Source: Anticarsia gemmatalis (Eukaryota; Arthropoda; Insecta; Lepidoptera; Erebidae). From it: a stretch of 64,000 nt of DNA. Position 1 is the stretch's first letter, and each line of letters begins with the position of its first letter. The notes beneath the pieces are model-generated. The model made no database searches, was not told the DNA's origin, and saw only the letters and a list, made by a program, of their open reading frames with translations. The position numbers and the translations under genes are program-made. Shown here piece by piece: positions 1 to 11,300 of the stretch. The stretch covers positions 12,542,001 to 12,606,000 of the forward strand of contig NC_134760.1 of assembly GCF_050436995.1 (NCBI RefSeq), written 5' to 3'.

Positions 1-422
1 CTTTCAGACTTGAGACCCATCAAAACATTATGTACTTCTGTAGGATCTGTTGGCAGAAGCACAAAGGAGGAAGCCTGTGTGGAGAGCGTATTGTGAATGT
101 CATGTTGAAGTTGTGAAAGGTTTGTAGTGGTAATATTTTCAGCCAGGGCTTTTCCAATGTTTGAAAAATAATAATTTATGTGGTTTACTGATGCCTGAGG
201 AGTGGATTTTATGTCTAATAGTTCTAAATTTGGATTTTTCTTTAGTTTACGATGAGTTATATTATTAATTGTGTTCCATATCTGTTTTGTATTCTTATTA
301 GCCTTAAGTAGTTGTTCCTTATCATATTTTCGTTTAAGCTTTTTAATTAAATTAGATAAGTAAGTACATGCACAATATTTTAGATCTTTTGTCGAAATGG
401 AAATAGGTATAATTGAGGAAGT
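1..422 (-). mobile_element. LINE (non-LTR retrotransposon) ORF2 fragment, cut at window edge
   Basis: Read on the minus strand from 422 to 1, one frame is open for about 140 codons. It contains WNTINNITHRKLKKNP, then a stretch with NHINYYFSNIGKALAENI, then FVLLPTDPTEVHNVLMGLKS. This is the linker between endonuclease and reverse transcriptase in CR1/Jockey-type LINEs: a Trp-Asn-x-Ile block, a phe-rich 'F.nIG..LA' block, and 'F.l.pt...Ev...l..LKs' leading into the RT. The RT itself would lie left of base 1. An in-frame stop at 423-425 marks the 5' limit of the open frame, so the copy is probably 5'-truncated. It lies upstream of the first visible MADF-BESS exon and is probably in that gene's intron. 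The clade is not certain. Confidence 0.75.
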
Positions 423-923
423 TTACCTTATATGAGGATATTTAAGGATCGATATCATTAAGTTGTTACCTTCGCCAAGGGGACATAAGTTCCATGTTTT
501 ATGAAAGTAGGCATTAGCTTAAAATAATATTTGTGTTTAGCGTGATGGATGGACGGTCTAATCATAACTACAACTAGCATATTTAAGTCTAAAGCCGAAG
601 AGATAGGCAAGGGCGCATTCATCGCTATCTACGAATTGTTTTGAATTGAGGTATTCCTAACAAAAAGGATAGATTTATTTGGTTTCCATCCAGAATGTTT
701 AAGACAAATACGTAATATCTTCAAATTAATTAAACTCAATACTATCTAGGTATGAAGCCTAGCAGCGCTCTTAACGTATTTTGCCAAGGCAATTTATTGC
801 AGACTTTTTTTATTTATAAAGACAGATTACGAAATATTTTCTTCATTAATATACCTATGTATTAATTAACAATTAGGGTATGTTGTGTTTATTATACATG
901 CTTATGGGCGCGGTGGTTGTCAG
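423..923. other. AT-rich putative intron, no gene seen
   Basis: No exon for the missing N-terminal half of the MADF domain could be found here on the plus strand. The stretch ends in the acceptor TTGTCAG at 917-923. It is probably the 3' part of an intron whose upstream exon lies left of the window. Confidence 0.5.
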
Positions 924-1692
924 GCGAGGTGCTGAAGCGGGAATGGAAGATCCTGCGTGACTCGATGCGGCAGGCGCTGAAGCGCAGCAAGCAGGGCGCC
1001 ACCACCAAGAACGGGCTGCCGTGCAAGAAGTGGCGCTTCCAGAGCCGCATGGCCTTCCTGCTGCCCTACATGACCATGAGGCGGTGAGCATACCCCACTT
1101 TGTCTTTTCGCTTTGCTTTCGAATTACTTAAAAAAGTGGCAGTTTGCCCCGTATTGTGTTTAAATGGTGAACGCTGTGAACTCAACTGTACCTCTAATGC
1201 AGAGTATCTCGTGTCTAAATCTTGGAACATTGAGGTCACCGTAAAGTAAAGTAATCGGCATTGCACCACAACACTCGCCCGCTATGTCGAGTATCGTTCC
1301 AGATGCTCACAAAATGAAACTCCTGTACAATTGAATAATTGTAATAAACATGACTTCTACAAATTAATATCCTCGAGGACTTTTTAAAACCCGCTAGCTT
1401 ACTCGTTTCTCTTTACAGAGAACGTCAAATAAAAGAGGACTTAAAACTAGACGAGACTGAGCCTTCAGAGGTGGAGGAGGAGCGGCCGGAGCCCGAGGTG
1501 TGGGAGCCGGGCTCCGGCGACGACTCCTCGCTGGAGCTGTTCTTCGCCAGCGTGTGTCAGAGCAGCAAGCGGCTGCCGCGCAAGCTGCAGGCCTCCGTCA
1601 AGCGCCAGGTGCTGGACGTGCTGCTGCGGGTGGAGGAGGAGTGGGAGCAGGCGCTGCACGCCAAGCCCGAGCTCGACAAGGACTTTGACTGA
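924..1692 (+). CDS. MADF-BESS domain protein, last two exons (partial)
   Basis: Two exons, 924-1083 and 1419-1692, with acceptors TTGTCAG and CTTTACAG and donor GTGAGC. Exon 924-1083 is 160 nt. It begins with two nt of a split codon and reads EVLKREWKILRDSMRQALKR, then KKWRFQSRMAFLLPYMTMR, which is the C-terminal half of a MADF (Myb/SANT-like) domain with its 'W..LRDs' core. Exon 1419-1692 begins RERQIKEDLKLDETEP, has an acidic linker, then a BESS motif, DDSSLELFFASVCQSSKRLP followed by a basic-amphipathic helix ending LLRVEEEW, and stops at TGA 1690-1692. MADF-BESS proteins (Adf1, Dip3 and stonewall types) bind DNA through MADF and make protein contacts through BESS in the nucleus. The N-terminal exon is not in the window. 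The 160-nt exon matches in length and phase the middle exon of the gene at 51473-54082. Family is sure; the specific orthologue is not. Confidence 0.87.
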
Positions 1693-1861
1693 CAGGAACA
1701 CAACTATACGCATTTATATAAGTTAAGGCTCACACAGACTCGCCACCGCTGATTTCTCACGTCGCGAAACTTAACGAATCTGTTCCATTGATAGTTGTGT
1801 GTGCGTTGTGTTGAACTGTACGTATAATGTTAGGGTGAATATGCACGGTAATGAATAACAG

Positions 1862-1867
1862 AAATAA
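1862..1867 (+). terminator. Poly(A) signal of the left MADF-BESS gene
   Basis: AATAAA 170 nt after the TGA stop, followed by a T-rich stretch. It is the first canonical signal downstream and gives a 3' UTR of about 190 nt. Confidence 0.6.
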
Positions 1868-2149
1868 ACTTTATTATATAAATTACAATTAAAATAATAT
1901 AGAATACAAAACACTCCTCAATAGAGCGTTTTAGTCAAGAGTAAATACTATAAATAATTTCAGTTGTGGAATCAGCTAGCGTTAGTTAGAATATGATGAA
2001 GTTGTTTTGTGTACTTAAATGTGGACGGGTAGAAATATGTGAAAGAGAGAGTATAGAGACGTGATGTCTCTTTCTAAGAGCAATAACAATTATTATTACA
2101 GAAAATTCAGTGTGCCTATCCACTAGATATTTGCTATGCTACGTTTCTA

Positions 2150-2708
2150 GGCAGTTGTCCCACCAACGACGAGTAAACGATTAACTATCCTATCTGCTAT
2201 TTTCTCGCTCAAGAAACGTACAATAGATATAACATTCCGTGTAAATAAAAGAGATGCCTATACAAATAGTTGATCGCTGACTGTTCACACTGGCGACGAC
2301 GACTCGTTTTACTAGTTTAATCGCTAAGCGACAAGCTTTCAAAAGTAAACCTACTCAGCGATACTCGTTTAGTGATGCTCGCTCGCTTGATCATTTCTTT
2401 TGAACTCAGTTTTATCTCCCACAGCGAGCGATATTGTCAGACACATTTAATAAAAACAACGCCTCCATATTGTCGAACTTGCAGCTAAAGTTGTTAGTAA
2501 ACACGTATGTTGCGCAGGTTTGCACAAGACTAAGCGACCACGGGTAAGTGGCGCGAGTAATCGCTCGTCGCACTTACACACTCGCCTACTCGCCTATAAC
2601 GCGGCGACAAAACTATTGAATACACTCGCTTCCCGCTGATAGCCAACTCTTTTATAAGTTTCTAGTTCTACTCGTTTCTCGTTCATCGTTGGCGGTGGGA
2701 CAACTGCC
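2150..2708. mobile_element. Short inverted-repeat DNA transposon (MITE-like), 559 bp
   Basis: The left end GGCAGTTGTCCCACC (2150-2164) is the exact reverse complement of the right end (2694-2708). The similarity resumes after a small gap (CAACGA next to both ends). Flanking CTA at 2147-2149 and 2709-2711 is a perfect 3-bp target duplication. The interior is non-coding and rich in short CTCG/CGAG words that could pair. Three-base duplications suggest a PIF/Harbinger-type mobiliser, although that group prefers TWA targets. The element lies between two convergent genes. Confidence 0.72.
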
Positions 2709-2711
2709 CTA

Positions 2712-3488
2712 GGGATGCGTTTCAATTCATAATATTCGTTGATCCTCATAATACTAGTGGAAGGACACCTTAAATATTTAATAGTGTAATTTTATGATTA
2801 GAGTTTTATGAATCATAGAACCAGTAATTTCGATTCTTATTTTATTTTCAATGGACATTGAATTGCTTAATTTTATGATATTTTTGTTATTCTTGATAAT
2901 TTCGGCCAAGTTACTTCGTAGTCGAAAGCATTATTTACAAAATGGTAAGTTTAAAATATAGATATAGTAATGATAACTGCCGTAATGTTGTGATATGATA
3001 GAGTTATATGTGACACACGGTTAACGCACGGTTGTCGGCAACCTGATGATCATGTACAAATCGTGCTGTGAGGTGACTACATTAAAATGTCTAAGGAACA
3101 TGTGTTTTAATTACATGTAAGCTTTGCATCAACATTATCCAGAGAACAGGTAAGAATGCTGGTATACTACCAACTGGTCTTCAACCCGTGGAAAATATTT
3201 CGAACAAATTGTGATGCAAGGTGATCGCTACATCATTGAACAAGGATTTGTCCTTTGTGTCCCTTGATTCTTTATTAGTAAGTATTCGCGACCCAAAAGC
3301 ATATGTGAATGCAAGATATTGTCTTCAAAAAATTACAATAGGTACTATTAACAACATTAAAGTAAAGCAAACCATTTACAGAATGGTAAAGATGAATTAA
3401 CAGCAAATATATAAACAAAAAAATTATAAATTACGCCTGTTAAACAAACCGTCACACGGCCACAGGTTTTGAAAACTGCCATCGAAAG
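2712..3488. other. Non-coding, between convergent genes
   Basis: AT-rich. It probably holds the 3' UTR of the minus-strand gene ending at 3489. I could not pick its poly(A) signal with confidence, and I see no other feature. Confidence 0.4.
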
Positions 3489-4054
3489 TTATGAAGGTGG
3501 ATCCGGCGGCTCTTCATGAGTCCCGGGGTACTTCCGTCTGATCATCTTGTGCAGGTCCACCAGGTACTCGACGGTATAGGTGACGTCCACGTTGGTGGCC
3601 AGCATGTGCTGGTACAGCATCACGTGGTGGTAGACGCGCTGCTTGCGGTTCAGCCGCGCCGTGGCCTGCATCGTCAGCATCTTCTTCTTCCAGTGCTCCA
3701 GCTTCATGAAGATGTGTCCGAGGCGGTAGCGTTCGTCCGACGCGTACTTCGACAGTATCGGCTGCAGCTCCTCCATCCTGTCTTGGACGAAGTAGATGAG
3801 TCGCCTGATGGCTCGTAACGCTCTGCTGGCCACGTGGTCCTCCGTCTGTCTCCTGGTGTTGAACACAGTAGCCCGGGGACGAGGGTCTGTCAGTGAAAAG
3901 TCAGTGTCGTTGAAGGTAGCCAGCAAGGTGTCAAGTTCAGGAGTCATAGCTCTGCGCTTTGCTATGGTCGCTTCGATGAGAGGGTCCGGTCCTACGAATG
4001 ATTCGTCCCGCAACGTTATGTAACTCGTGTTCACGATCTTTGTTATACATAACC
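3489..4054 (-). CDS. Unrecognised helical protein, large 3' exon (about 188 codons)
   Basis: On minus, a strong acceptor (TTCTTATTTCAG, ending at 4055) is followed by GG and then an open frame LCITKIVNTSYITLRDESFV, running to TAA at 3489-3491. The frame is more GC-rich than its surroundings, as in the other real exons. There is no long hydrophobic stretch. The N-terminal third has DPRPRATVFNTRRQTEDHVA. The rest looks strongly helical and basic: ASRALRAIRRLIYFVQDRM, then SDERYRLGHIFMKLEHWKKK, then RLNRKQRVYHHVMLYQHML, then EYLVDLHKMIRRKYPG, with a Pro-rich tail EEPPDPPS. This would suit a four-helix bundle. No cysteine occurs after the first few residues. The acceptor implies at least one upstream exon carrying the start, which I could not find, so a signal peptide can be neither shown nor excluded. 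I do not recognise the family. The small size could suit a secreted factor or a small adaptor; that is inference. Confidence 0.72.
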
Positions 4055-6343
4055 CTGAAATAAGAACCAGTAGGTCTTACTACATTCACTATAAATTATG
4101 TTAGGTATACTTAATTAAACATGACATTGCAGATTAGCAGCTCTGTGTGTGGAGCGTCGTCATAATCTAAAAGAACCTCTATACAAATAAGTCGAATCTT
4201 ACACATAAACAATGCCATCCCCGACGTTATGCCGGCGAACATTGTCACCGAAACATAGAACATTCAATTAAGTGAAACTGTGGTTCAATGGTGAGCAGTA
4301 GACAGTCGGCTCTCGGCTCCTATCACCCGCGGAGTAAACACTTCTCTAATAAACGTGCTTTACGATCAATAACGTTTTATTGTACATAAACACGCTGATA
4401 ACAACACCTCACTCATTTCCTCTCACTTGCTTCCTCACTGTGGAAAACGAAAGTGAGAAAATCATTAACATATTTTAATGCTTGCGCCTAACTAATTTCC
4501 CCTTTAGTGCATCAAATATAGTCATTCTGCAACGATAGCTAGTGTGCGAGTGCAACACGCAATATCCTGGACAACAAAATTATTGACAACTTTATGGCTA
4601 ACTTGGCAATATCCAGTATTGTACATGCATTTTCAGATAATGGGTGAATACCGGTTTTTTTTTATTATTTTCCATGTCCAGAGTATTCGGGGTGAAGCCA
4701 GAAATGCATCAATATGATTGCATATTTATTAGCTTTCCTACTGTGAATAAAAGTGTAGTTCCGACAGAATGTAGATTCGATAAATGCTGTTATTATCTAG
4801 CTAAGTCGGATTACAGCCAGTTGACGATAACAATCACCCAGTGTGGTACAATTTTATTGTTATCTTTCCTATCACATAATCTATACTGATACATTCGTAG
4901 GTATATTGTAAGTACAGTGCACACTAGGCAGTCATTTGTTTTGCTTCTACTGTTACATTATCGGCTGTTATTGATGAGTGCTTTATCGAAATAAATGTAT
5001 TTCTTACTGTGCTCCGGGATATTAATGAGCTCGCACTTTATCGGACAAGGAAAACATCGCCGCAGATATTTACCCTCTATATCTATTGTTCTGAATGTCC
5101 TTTAGTTAAAGCTGTGAGAAATTCTCTTACCTTACACGTAAGCGACACGGACATAAAATTATCTCGTATGCCATAGAAGATAATAAATTGAAATCGTATT
5201 ACTTAGTTACAGATAAACTTGTGTTAAATAAGGAGTTAACAGGGAATCCCGTTCCCATACATAACCAAAAAGCAATGCCAGTAATAGATGTTCCCTAAAT
5301 AACAGCATTCTATGTTCACATCACGTAGCAAAAATTAAAAATAAATCTCTTCGCTCGCATTCACCGAGTTCGCAACGAGGGTGGAAGGGCGGCAAGGTGG
5401 GAGGGGGCGAGGGGTGGCCCTCCCCCTCCCCCTCGTCCCTCAGGCCCCGCAGGTGGCATCGATCGTCCTCCGCCCAGCAACAACTAGCTAGTGAGCTCTA
5501 TTCTCGTTCCATTTCATATTTTACAGGATTCACTGATGGTAGCGCAATTACGTATAACGACATACAACGACGACTGTGCGACGTTCATATCTTTACTCTC
5601 CGGAACATGGCGACGACAAATCGCTGAAGGGGCTCTACACATACTTACATTATCATGACAAAGGAACAAATGTGGAAAAGTACAGCATTCAGTGGGCTTC
5701 GGCCTTACAGATCGGCTACTGTTCAATTACAAATACAAGTTACAATCTCATGCAGCTGTAATTGAATCCGTTAATAAAAAGTCTACAGGACAAGTAACCT
5801 TTACAGACCCAATGCTGGGCTCGAGCTTCCTCCGGTGTCGAAGTAAGGGTTCCCTAGGGTTAAACGGGCTTTGCGTTTATCGTGCCGGCCAAGTGTGTGG
5901 TACAGATTCAACACTATTTAAGAATTTATTTTTCAAAAACTCTTTCAAGGTTTAACTTTCTAAGACGTAAATAACTATAAAAAGTCCAAGGTCAATTTTA
6001 TTATAAGCTATTAATAACTCAATAGCACGTTTGATAAAACCTATCATGTAAAGCTTCATAACAGTAGCAAAGTCTAAAGTCCTGGCCACAAAATAAATGA
6101 CTATCAATGCAAAATTGGTTAGGCGGAGGATTTCCCGTGAGCCTGGCATCAATAGAGGCAGCCTGTTGCAGGTGGCTGGACACGGGCCAGGAGTGCACGA
6201 CATAGGTACTTACATGTATGTGCATCATGTACTCGATACACACGGCTCACACCAGCCACGAGCTAGCCGGGACTAGCCACGAGCCACGCGCACGGGATAC
6301 CTAACACCTGCGGTTTACCTACCTGCATGTATGTACTGAGCTG
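4055..6343. other. Non-coding; probably intron or 5' flank of the 3489-4054 gene
   Basis: No confident exon. A G-run then C-run segment lies at 5398-5445 and could form a quadruplex or hairpin. Around 5805-5900 there is a degraded segment resembling a LINE tail ('GATGCTGGGCT'-like, followed by 'CCAAGTGTG'). The rest is AT-rich with no recognisable signal. Confidence 0.4.
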
Positions 6344-6350
6344 TATAAAT
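6344..6350 (+). promoter_or_regulatory. TATA box with downstream initiator (candidate core promoter)
   Basis: TATAAAT is followed by TTTCAGC, with the A at 6368 (24 nt downstream), a reasonable arthropod initiator. A short leader then leads to an ATG in good insect context (TCAAAATGG) at 6433. TATA, initiator and start are correctly ordered and spaced, but each is short enough to occur by chance. Confidence 0.3.
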
Positions 6351-6432
6351 CGCGAGCTGCAGGTTTCAGCCGACGTTACTGCCACAATATTTACATAAGA
6401 ACTCTGTAGTTACTTTTGTACATATCGTCAAA

Positions 6433-6495
6433 ATGGTGATGGTGAAGCATTTTGGCTTGAATTTACTTTTCAATTTATTTAAATCTCATCTCTAA
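6433..6495 (+). CDS. Candidate small ORF, 20 residues
   Basis: ATG in context CAAAATGG opens a frame MVMVKHFGLNLLFNLFKSHL followed by TAA. The peptide is short, hydrophobic and weakly basic. It may instead be the first coding exon of a spliced gene, since GTGATG|GTGAAG could serve as a donor. It lies 65 nt downstream of the initiator given above. No family is recognised and no second exon was found. Confidence 0.22.
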   Translation: MVMVKHFGLNLLFNLFKSHL

Positions 6496-6834
6496 TCTAC
6501 TAAACTTAACCACCTTGCCTAAATCCTATATTCCGTTGCTGTTCTGCACCTATTCTAAATTATACCCAATTTTTAATCTTTCTTATAACCTATTGTACAG
6601 TTAATAAAGATAGTCGTATTTTTTAAAAAGTAACAAAGACATCACTGCCCCAAAAAATCTCATCCCCCTCTCCCATACAACCCTATCTTTAACTTGTGTA
6701 ATGTTTTTAACCCCCGGCTCATTTGTAATGCTAACCACGTCCGCGGCGACTCCACGCGGGGATTTGTCTCCATCATCTGTAAGAACGAGTATAAATAGTA
6801 AAATTGATTTACTTGTGACTGTTTTATCGAATCG

Positions 6835-6945
6835 TAAAGTCCCGAACCCGCAACTGACCAGCGTGGTGGACTCAAGATCTAACCTCTCCCTCATTACGGG
6901 AGGAGACCCTTGCCCAGCAGTGGAAAATTAATGGGTTGAATTTAT
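6835..6945 (+). mobile_element. LINE 3'-end remnant
   Basis: Reads 'CCGCAACTGACCAGCGTGG', 'TGGACTCAAG', 'CTCATTACGGGAGGAGACCC', 'TTGCCCAGCAGTGG', 'TTAATGGGTT', ending in a TTTATTTATT tail. I recognise this as the conserved 3' tail of a common lepidopteran LINE. A related tail lies at 41165-41290 in the opposite orientation. The 5' limit is uncertain. Confidence 0.55.
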
Positions 6946-6953
6946 TTATTGTA

Positions 6954-7207
6954 TCTATACTAATATAATAAAGCTGAAGAGTTTGTTTGTTTGTTTGTTT
7001 GTTTGTTTGAACGCGCTAATCTCAGGAACTACTGGTCCGATTTTAAAAATTCTTTCAGTGTTAGATAGCCCATTTATCGAGGAAGGCTATAGGCTATATA
7101 ACATCACGCTACGGTCATTAGGAGCGGAGTAGCAACGAAAAATGTTACAAAAACGGGGAAAATTTTGACCCATTCTCTTAGGTGACGCAAGGGAAGTCGC
7201 GCGGGTC
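6954..7207 (+). mobile_element. Helitron-like non-autonomous element (5' end intact)
   Basis: Begins TCTATACTAATATAATAAAG, then GCTGAAGAG and a (GTTT)n run. It continues 'CGCGCTAATCTCAGGAACTA', 'TTCTTTCAGTGTTAGATAGC', 'CGAGGAAGGCTATAGGCTAT' and 'ATCACGCTACG', and ends near 'GTCGCGCGGGTC'. This is the widespread lepidopteran repeat whose full copies start TC and end CTAGT, as Helitron ends do. The terminal CAGCTAGT is missing here. Related copies are at 14804-15606, 53021-53250 and 56987-57167, all in the opposite orientation. No rep/helicase gene is present. Confidence 0.68.
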
Positions 7208-7740
7208 ATTATAGATAATTATCATCGGTATTATTAAAATATATTCATTAATCGAGTGATCAAGTATCAAATGATTGCACGTGCAGTGATAATAGTTTTA
7301 AATAAGGACGAACCTACAGATATATTTGATAGCAAGGCATTAACGAGTTGGCAACATCGCTAAAGTACTAAGGATCCATTTTACTAAAAGGAAAAAGCAA
7401 AAATAAACTTTGTATTGTGCTAACTTCCTGACAATTTTTATTGCAAGACTATTATGCTATTTTAATTTAGTAAAGAATTTTTCAGTAAAACTGAAGAATG
7501 GCATTAATTCAACCTGTAATGGTAAAAAAAATCTGTGATATTTGTTCCCACTGCCAAACATTTCGGAGTTACTGAAATCACAATCAGTTTGAAACATTAA
7601 TAGACAAATATTACCATTACCATAATGACTCTACCTTCCTAATAATACCAACATAGCAACAACTTGAAACATGTAACCCTAACGACCAAGTATCTAATTT
7701 GTATCAAAATCAAAGCTCATGTGAAGTAAGCTGCCATAAT

Positions 7741-7925
7741 GATCGCTGGGGGGAGGGGGAGGGGGTGGCGGTACCGTGGGGGGTGCAAGTGTATGGGGGT
7801 ACCTACGTAGATATAAATAGGCGTCCTCGCTCACTGCCAAGGTCGGCGCGGGTCGATAGTGCCCCCGCGCCCCGCTCTCCCCCGCCCCTCCCCCCGCGCA
7901 CCCCGCCCGCTCCCCCCACACAGCG
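7741..7925 (+). promoter_or_regulatory. G-run/C-run segment around a TATA-like box
   Basis: The plus strand is G-rich at 7746-7798 (GGGGGGAGGGGGAGGGGG and more) and C-rich at 7860-7918. Between them, at 7812-7820, is TATAAATAG, followed by CTCACTG at 7829-7835. It resembles a TATA promoter in a GC-rich island, with possible quadruplex or i-motif structure. No exon can be attached to it, so promoter activity is conjecture. Confidence 0.28.
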
Positions 7926-8204
7926 CCTAGGGAGCGCCTGTAACTGAATGCTTGTGAACAACTTCCTATAACTAAGTTAGTTTTACAGCGCGTATATTTT
8001 ACAACAGGGGATATAATTAATTAGCTATTCGTTTTGATTACATTGCATGTGTGGTGCAGTGGGACTGTGGGACAACAACACAATACAAGCGGAATTCTTT
8101 GTTTGTCAGTAGGTATACATTTTGGGAGAAGGTATAGATAGATGTTTGTTTGATTATTACATACTTATTTTTTGTCACTCATAGGATTTACTCATCGAGA
8201 GAGC

Positions 8205-8330
8205 TGTGTTCAGGGGAATGGTTGAAGTCGTCCTAGTAGTCACTTTCACTGTCGTACTTCGGGTAGCGGGTTCGACTCCCATTCAGGACAAATTTTAGAG
8301 TTTTGACCACGAGTTATTCCGACTAATAAG
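8205..8330 (+). mobile_element. tRNA-derived SINE remnant
   Basis: Contains a perfect Pol III B box, GGTTCGACTCC (8269-8279), with an A-box-like GAATGGTTGAAGT about 50 nt before it. A non-tRNA tail follows. No cloverleaf acceptor stem can be drawn, so it is a SINE and not a tRNA gene. Confidence 0.5.
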
Positions 8331-11300
8331 CCTTATTTATGCGTCTGTCATGTTTAACTTAACCAAATCTTAACAAAACGTTTAGAAACATTAAAGTTGG
8401 TACCCAGTCAAGACAACCTATACTGGACTGCTATGTGTATCACCGTTTTATTTGATAAGGTACCTATACTTTTAGGGCGAAGAGTCATGTCACAATGTTG
8501 TATCAATTTATACAGATGGCTACGCCTTCAATTTATTTGCTTCTACTCAGATTAAACAAAGACAAAGACATACATTTATAGAACCAAATCGTAACGTTCT
8601 CTCGTTAAGAAGCCATTCTTACGAAAAGCTTAATACATGAGAAAATTCCCCCTTCACATAATCATTCAATAAAATTCAATGGAAATGTCTCAAAGAAATG
8701 CCAATTTCTTTTCTAACAAAGAACAAACAGTACAGTAAAGGATGTCCTCCAATTGAAACATACCCATTTTAGTCGCGGGGTATTTACGGCTCAGCCACAA
8801 GGAAACAGCTGATTGTTGCTAGGGGCTGCTCCTCCACCAGTCCGGCGATCAGTCGCACGACTCGTCTCACCACGGCGCCGCCTGCTCTGCGCATGTAGCA
8901 GTATCGACCAACGACACATCGTACAAACGAAAATCAACCTTTTCAGAAGGTGGTTTGGTATATTTTCAGGTGTGCCAGCTCTATAATCCTTAATACTCCC
9001 AAATAGATTCGTATATCCCAGTCAATCAAATATAGCATTTAAACCAAGGCAGTAAGGTTCACGTGTGGTGCAGCAGTTAGTTGGTGTGATTATGACTCCG
9101 GTGTAATTATAAAACTATAGGTAATTGATGTAGTATCACAGCTGTGCCTGGCTGCTGGTACGTGTAGGTGTGGGGTGTAGTGCAGGGTTGGACTGGCGCA
9201 AGGGCGTGTTGCCAACCGACTACATGACCGCTTCCACCTTGCGGCCTTTGTGTCCTCAACGACATTGCAGTGCAGGGAAGTTACAGTTCCCTTCACTCAA
9301 CAATTGAAATATATTTAGAATCTGCTTTCATTATGATCAGATACGTATTGTCCAACTCGGCAATCTTCAAGAGTTGCATAAAATTACATTGTTTTTCTAG
9401 TTGATAGGTCGTTATGAATGAATAGATGGATAGGTCTTGTTTTGAACATTATGATACTTTAATTTACAGTAAGAAATACTGCTACGCACATGACAGTCTA
9501 GATGAGTACCAAAAGTGATAAGCTTAATACAATCTTGGCGAAACTTGGCAGAGTGACAGAACAACAAAGGCTTTTTTCACAAAACCATTTCCACTCAGCA
9601 CTTCAGCTAAAAGCTATTGAGTAAGGTTTAAATAAATCTTCAACAGTTACATGTTGGAACGAGCGCTCGCAACTAAATAGCCACTGTTAACATGAACCAG
9701 TGGTAATTCCCTGCTACTTTGTACGGCTGGCACTTTGTAGCGCAGCTCCTGACCTACACTCACATACACTGTGGCACCTGCAAGTGCTGCAAGTGCCGTC
9801 ATATGCTGTAATGTGCTGTAATACGTGCCTCATTCAGTAAACAAGCGTGTTATGAGCCTATGTACTGGTATGTAAACAATATATCCTTGGATGAGAGCAC
9901 GTAGTACTGTTTGAATTGTTTCCTACAATCATAAAAACACTATGTTTTCCTATGTTACGTATTATTTTTGTAAAGGCTGAAAGCATAACGTCGTTTATAC
10001 GCATTTGTTTCGCTTCACCTTTGTTTGGTATATCTTACGGTTTTTGGTGATGTCTAGTAAAATAGATCTTTGGCGATTGGAGTACGAGATTGAATGATGA
10101 GAAGACCATAAATAAAGAATCTCGTGGCATGATAGGTCGATGATATTACAAGTTGTAAAGTTGTTGGAAACGTATAGGAGGGGAGGATTATATGCTCGAC
10201 GTTTAATCATGTCGTACGTATCCGTTAAATTTGGTAGATTTATCTGTACCTTCATTTTGAATTGAATGCTTATCTTAAGAGACTATAAAGCAAGGTCTAT
10301 AAGATCGACATCAGTCATACTAGCGACGTTTACGTTTCTTCCCGGTACAGTTGAACACGGCCCTGTGCGGCTGTGTGCGGGATTATCATCGAGTTACTTA
10401 TTACAAATTATTTATTAACGTGTGCGAGTAACGACGCATAAATAATTCACAGTTCCGCCGAGCGCCGCTAGATGTCGCACAATCATAATTAACGAGTGGA
10501 TCGTTCGGGCGGCATTACGCGCCCAAACTCCGCCTAACTCCGCTAACTCCGGCGCAACTCCGCGGAAGTTCGCCGAGCCGGAGCACATTACCGCCGGATA
10601 GACAGATAGGGCTGTCATACTATCATTGTGTATTAAATATGTACGCGCCACGACTACGTGAAACTGAATAAATGAGGAGCATTACAAATAGTGTACGTGT
10701 ACTACTTTATTCATGATTCTAACTAACATAAAGTTTACTGATTCTGAGAATGTAACTACACAGCTTTTACAGAGGGGACTTGAGCACTGTAGTGGGTTCA
10801 TGGAAATGGTAAATTTTGGTGATTTCTGTATGTCATAACACACACTAGAAGTACGCAGTATTAGAACAATACAAACTGAACATAATGAGAAGAATTTAAT
10901 GAGAATTTCTCAAAATAAAAGTTTGTTTAGACACAGCACCATTTTTCATCGTGTTATTATTGGTGGTGAGTGGTGACCCTACACAGTGACATTAGTGCGC
11001 CTCCCCGTGCCGCTCGTCCGTCGCCGCTCAGTGTTTAAATGCACGTGAAAATTGTGCAAACGACTTGTTATTTACACGGATTTTATTCAAATCGCCGAGT
11101 GCTCAGCGCTGATGCTTCCAATGCATAATTATGTCACGGCTCCGAGGATTAACGGACTGGCATAATGCTGATGGCTCCAGCTCCCCATTGCTTAATAAGT
11201 ACAGACAAAGAAACTCGCTTGGACGGATCAAGAGATATCTGCCAAATTACTTTGTTTACTTTGAGAAACCTTCTTAACTGCTAATTGTAGTGATCTGAAA

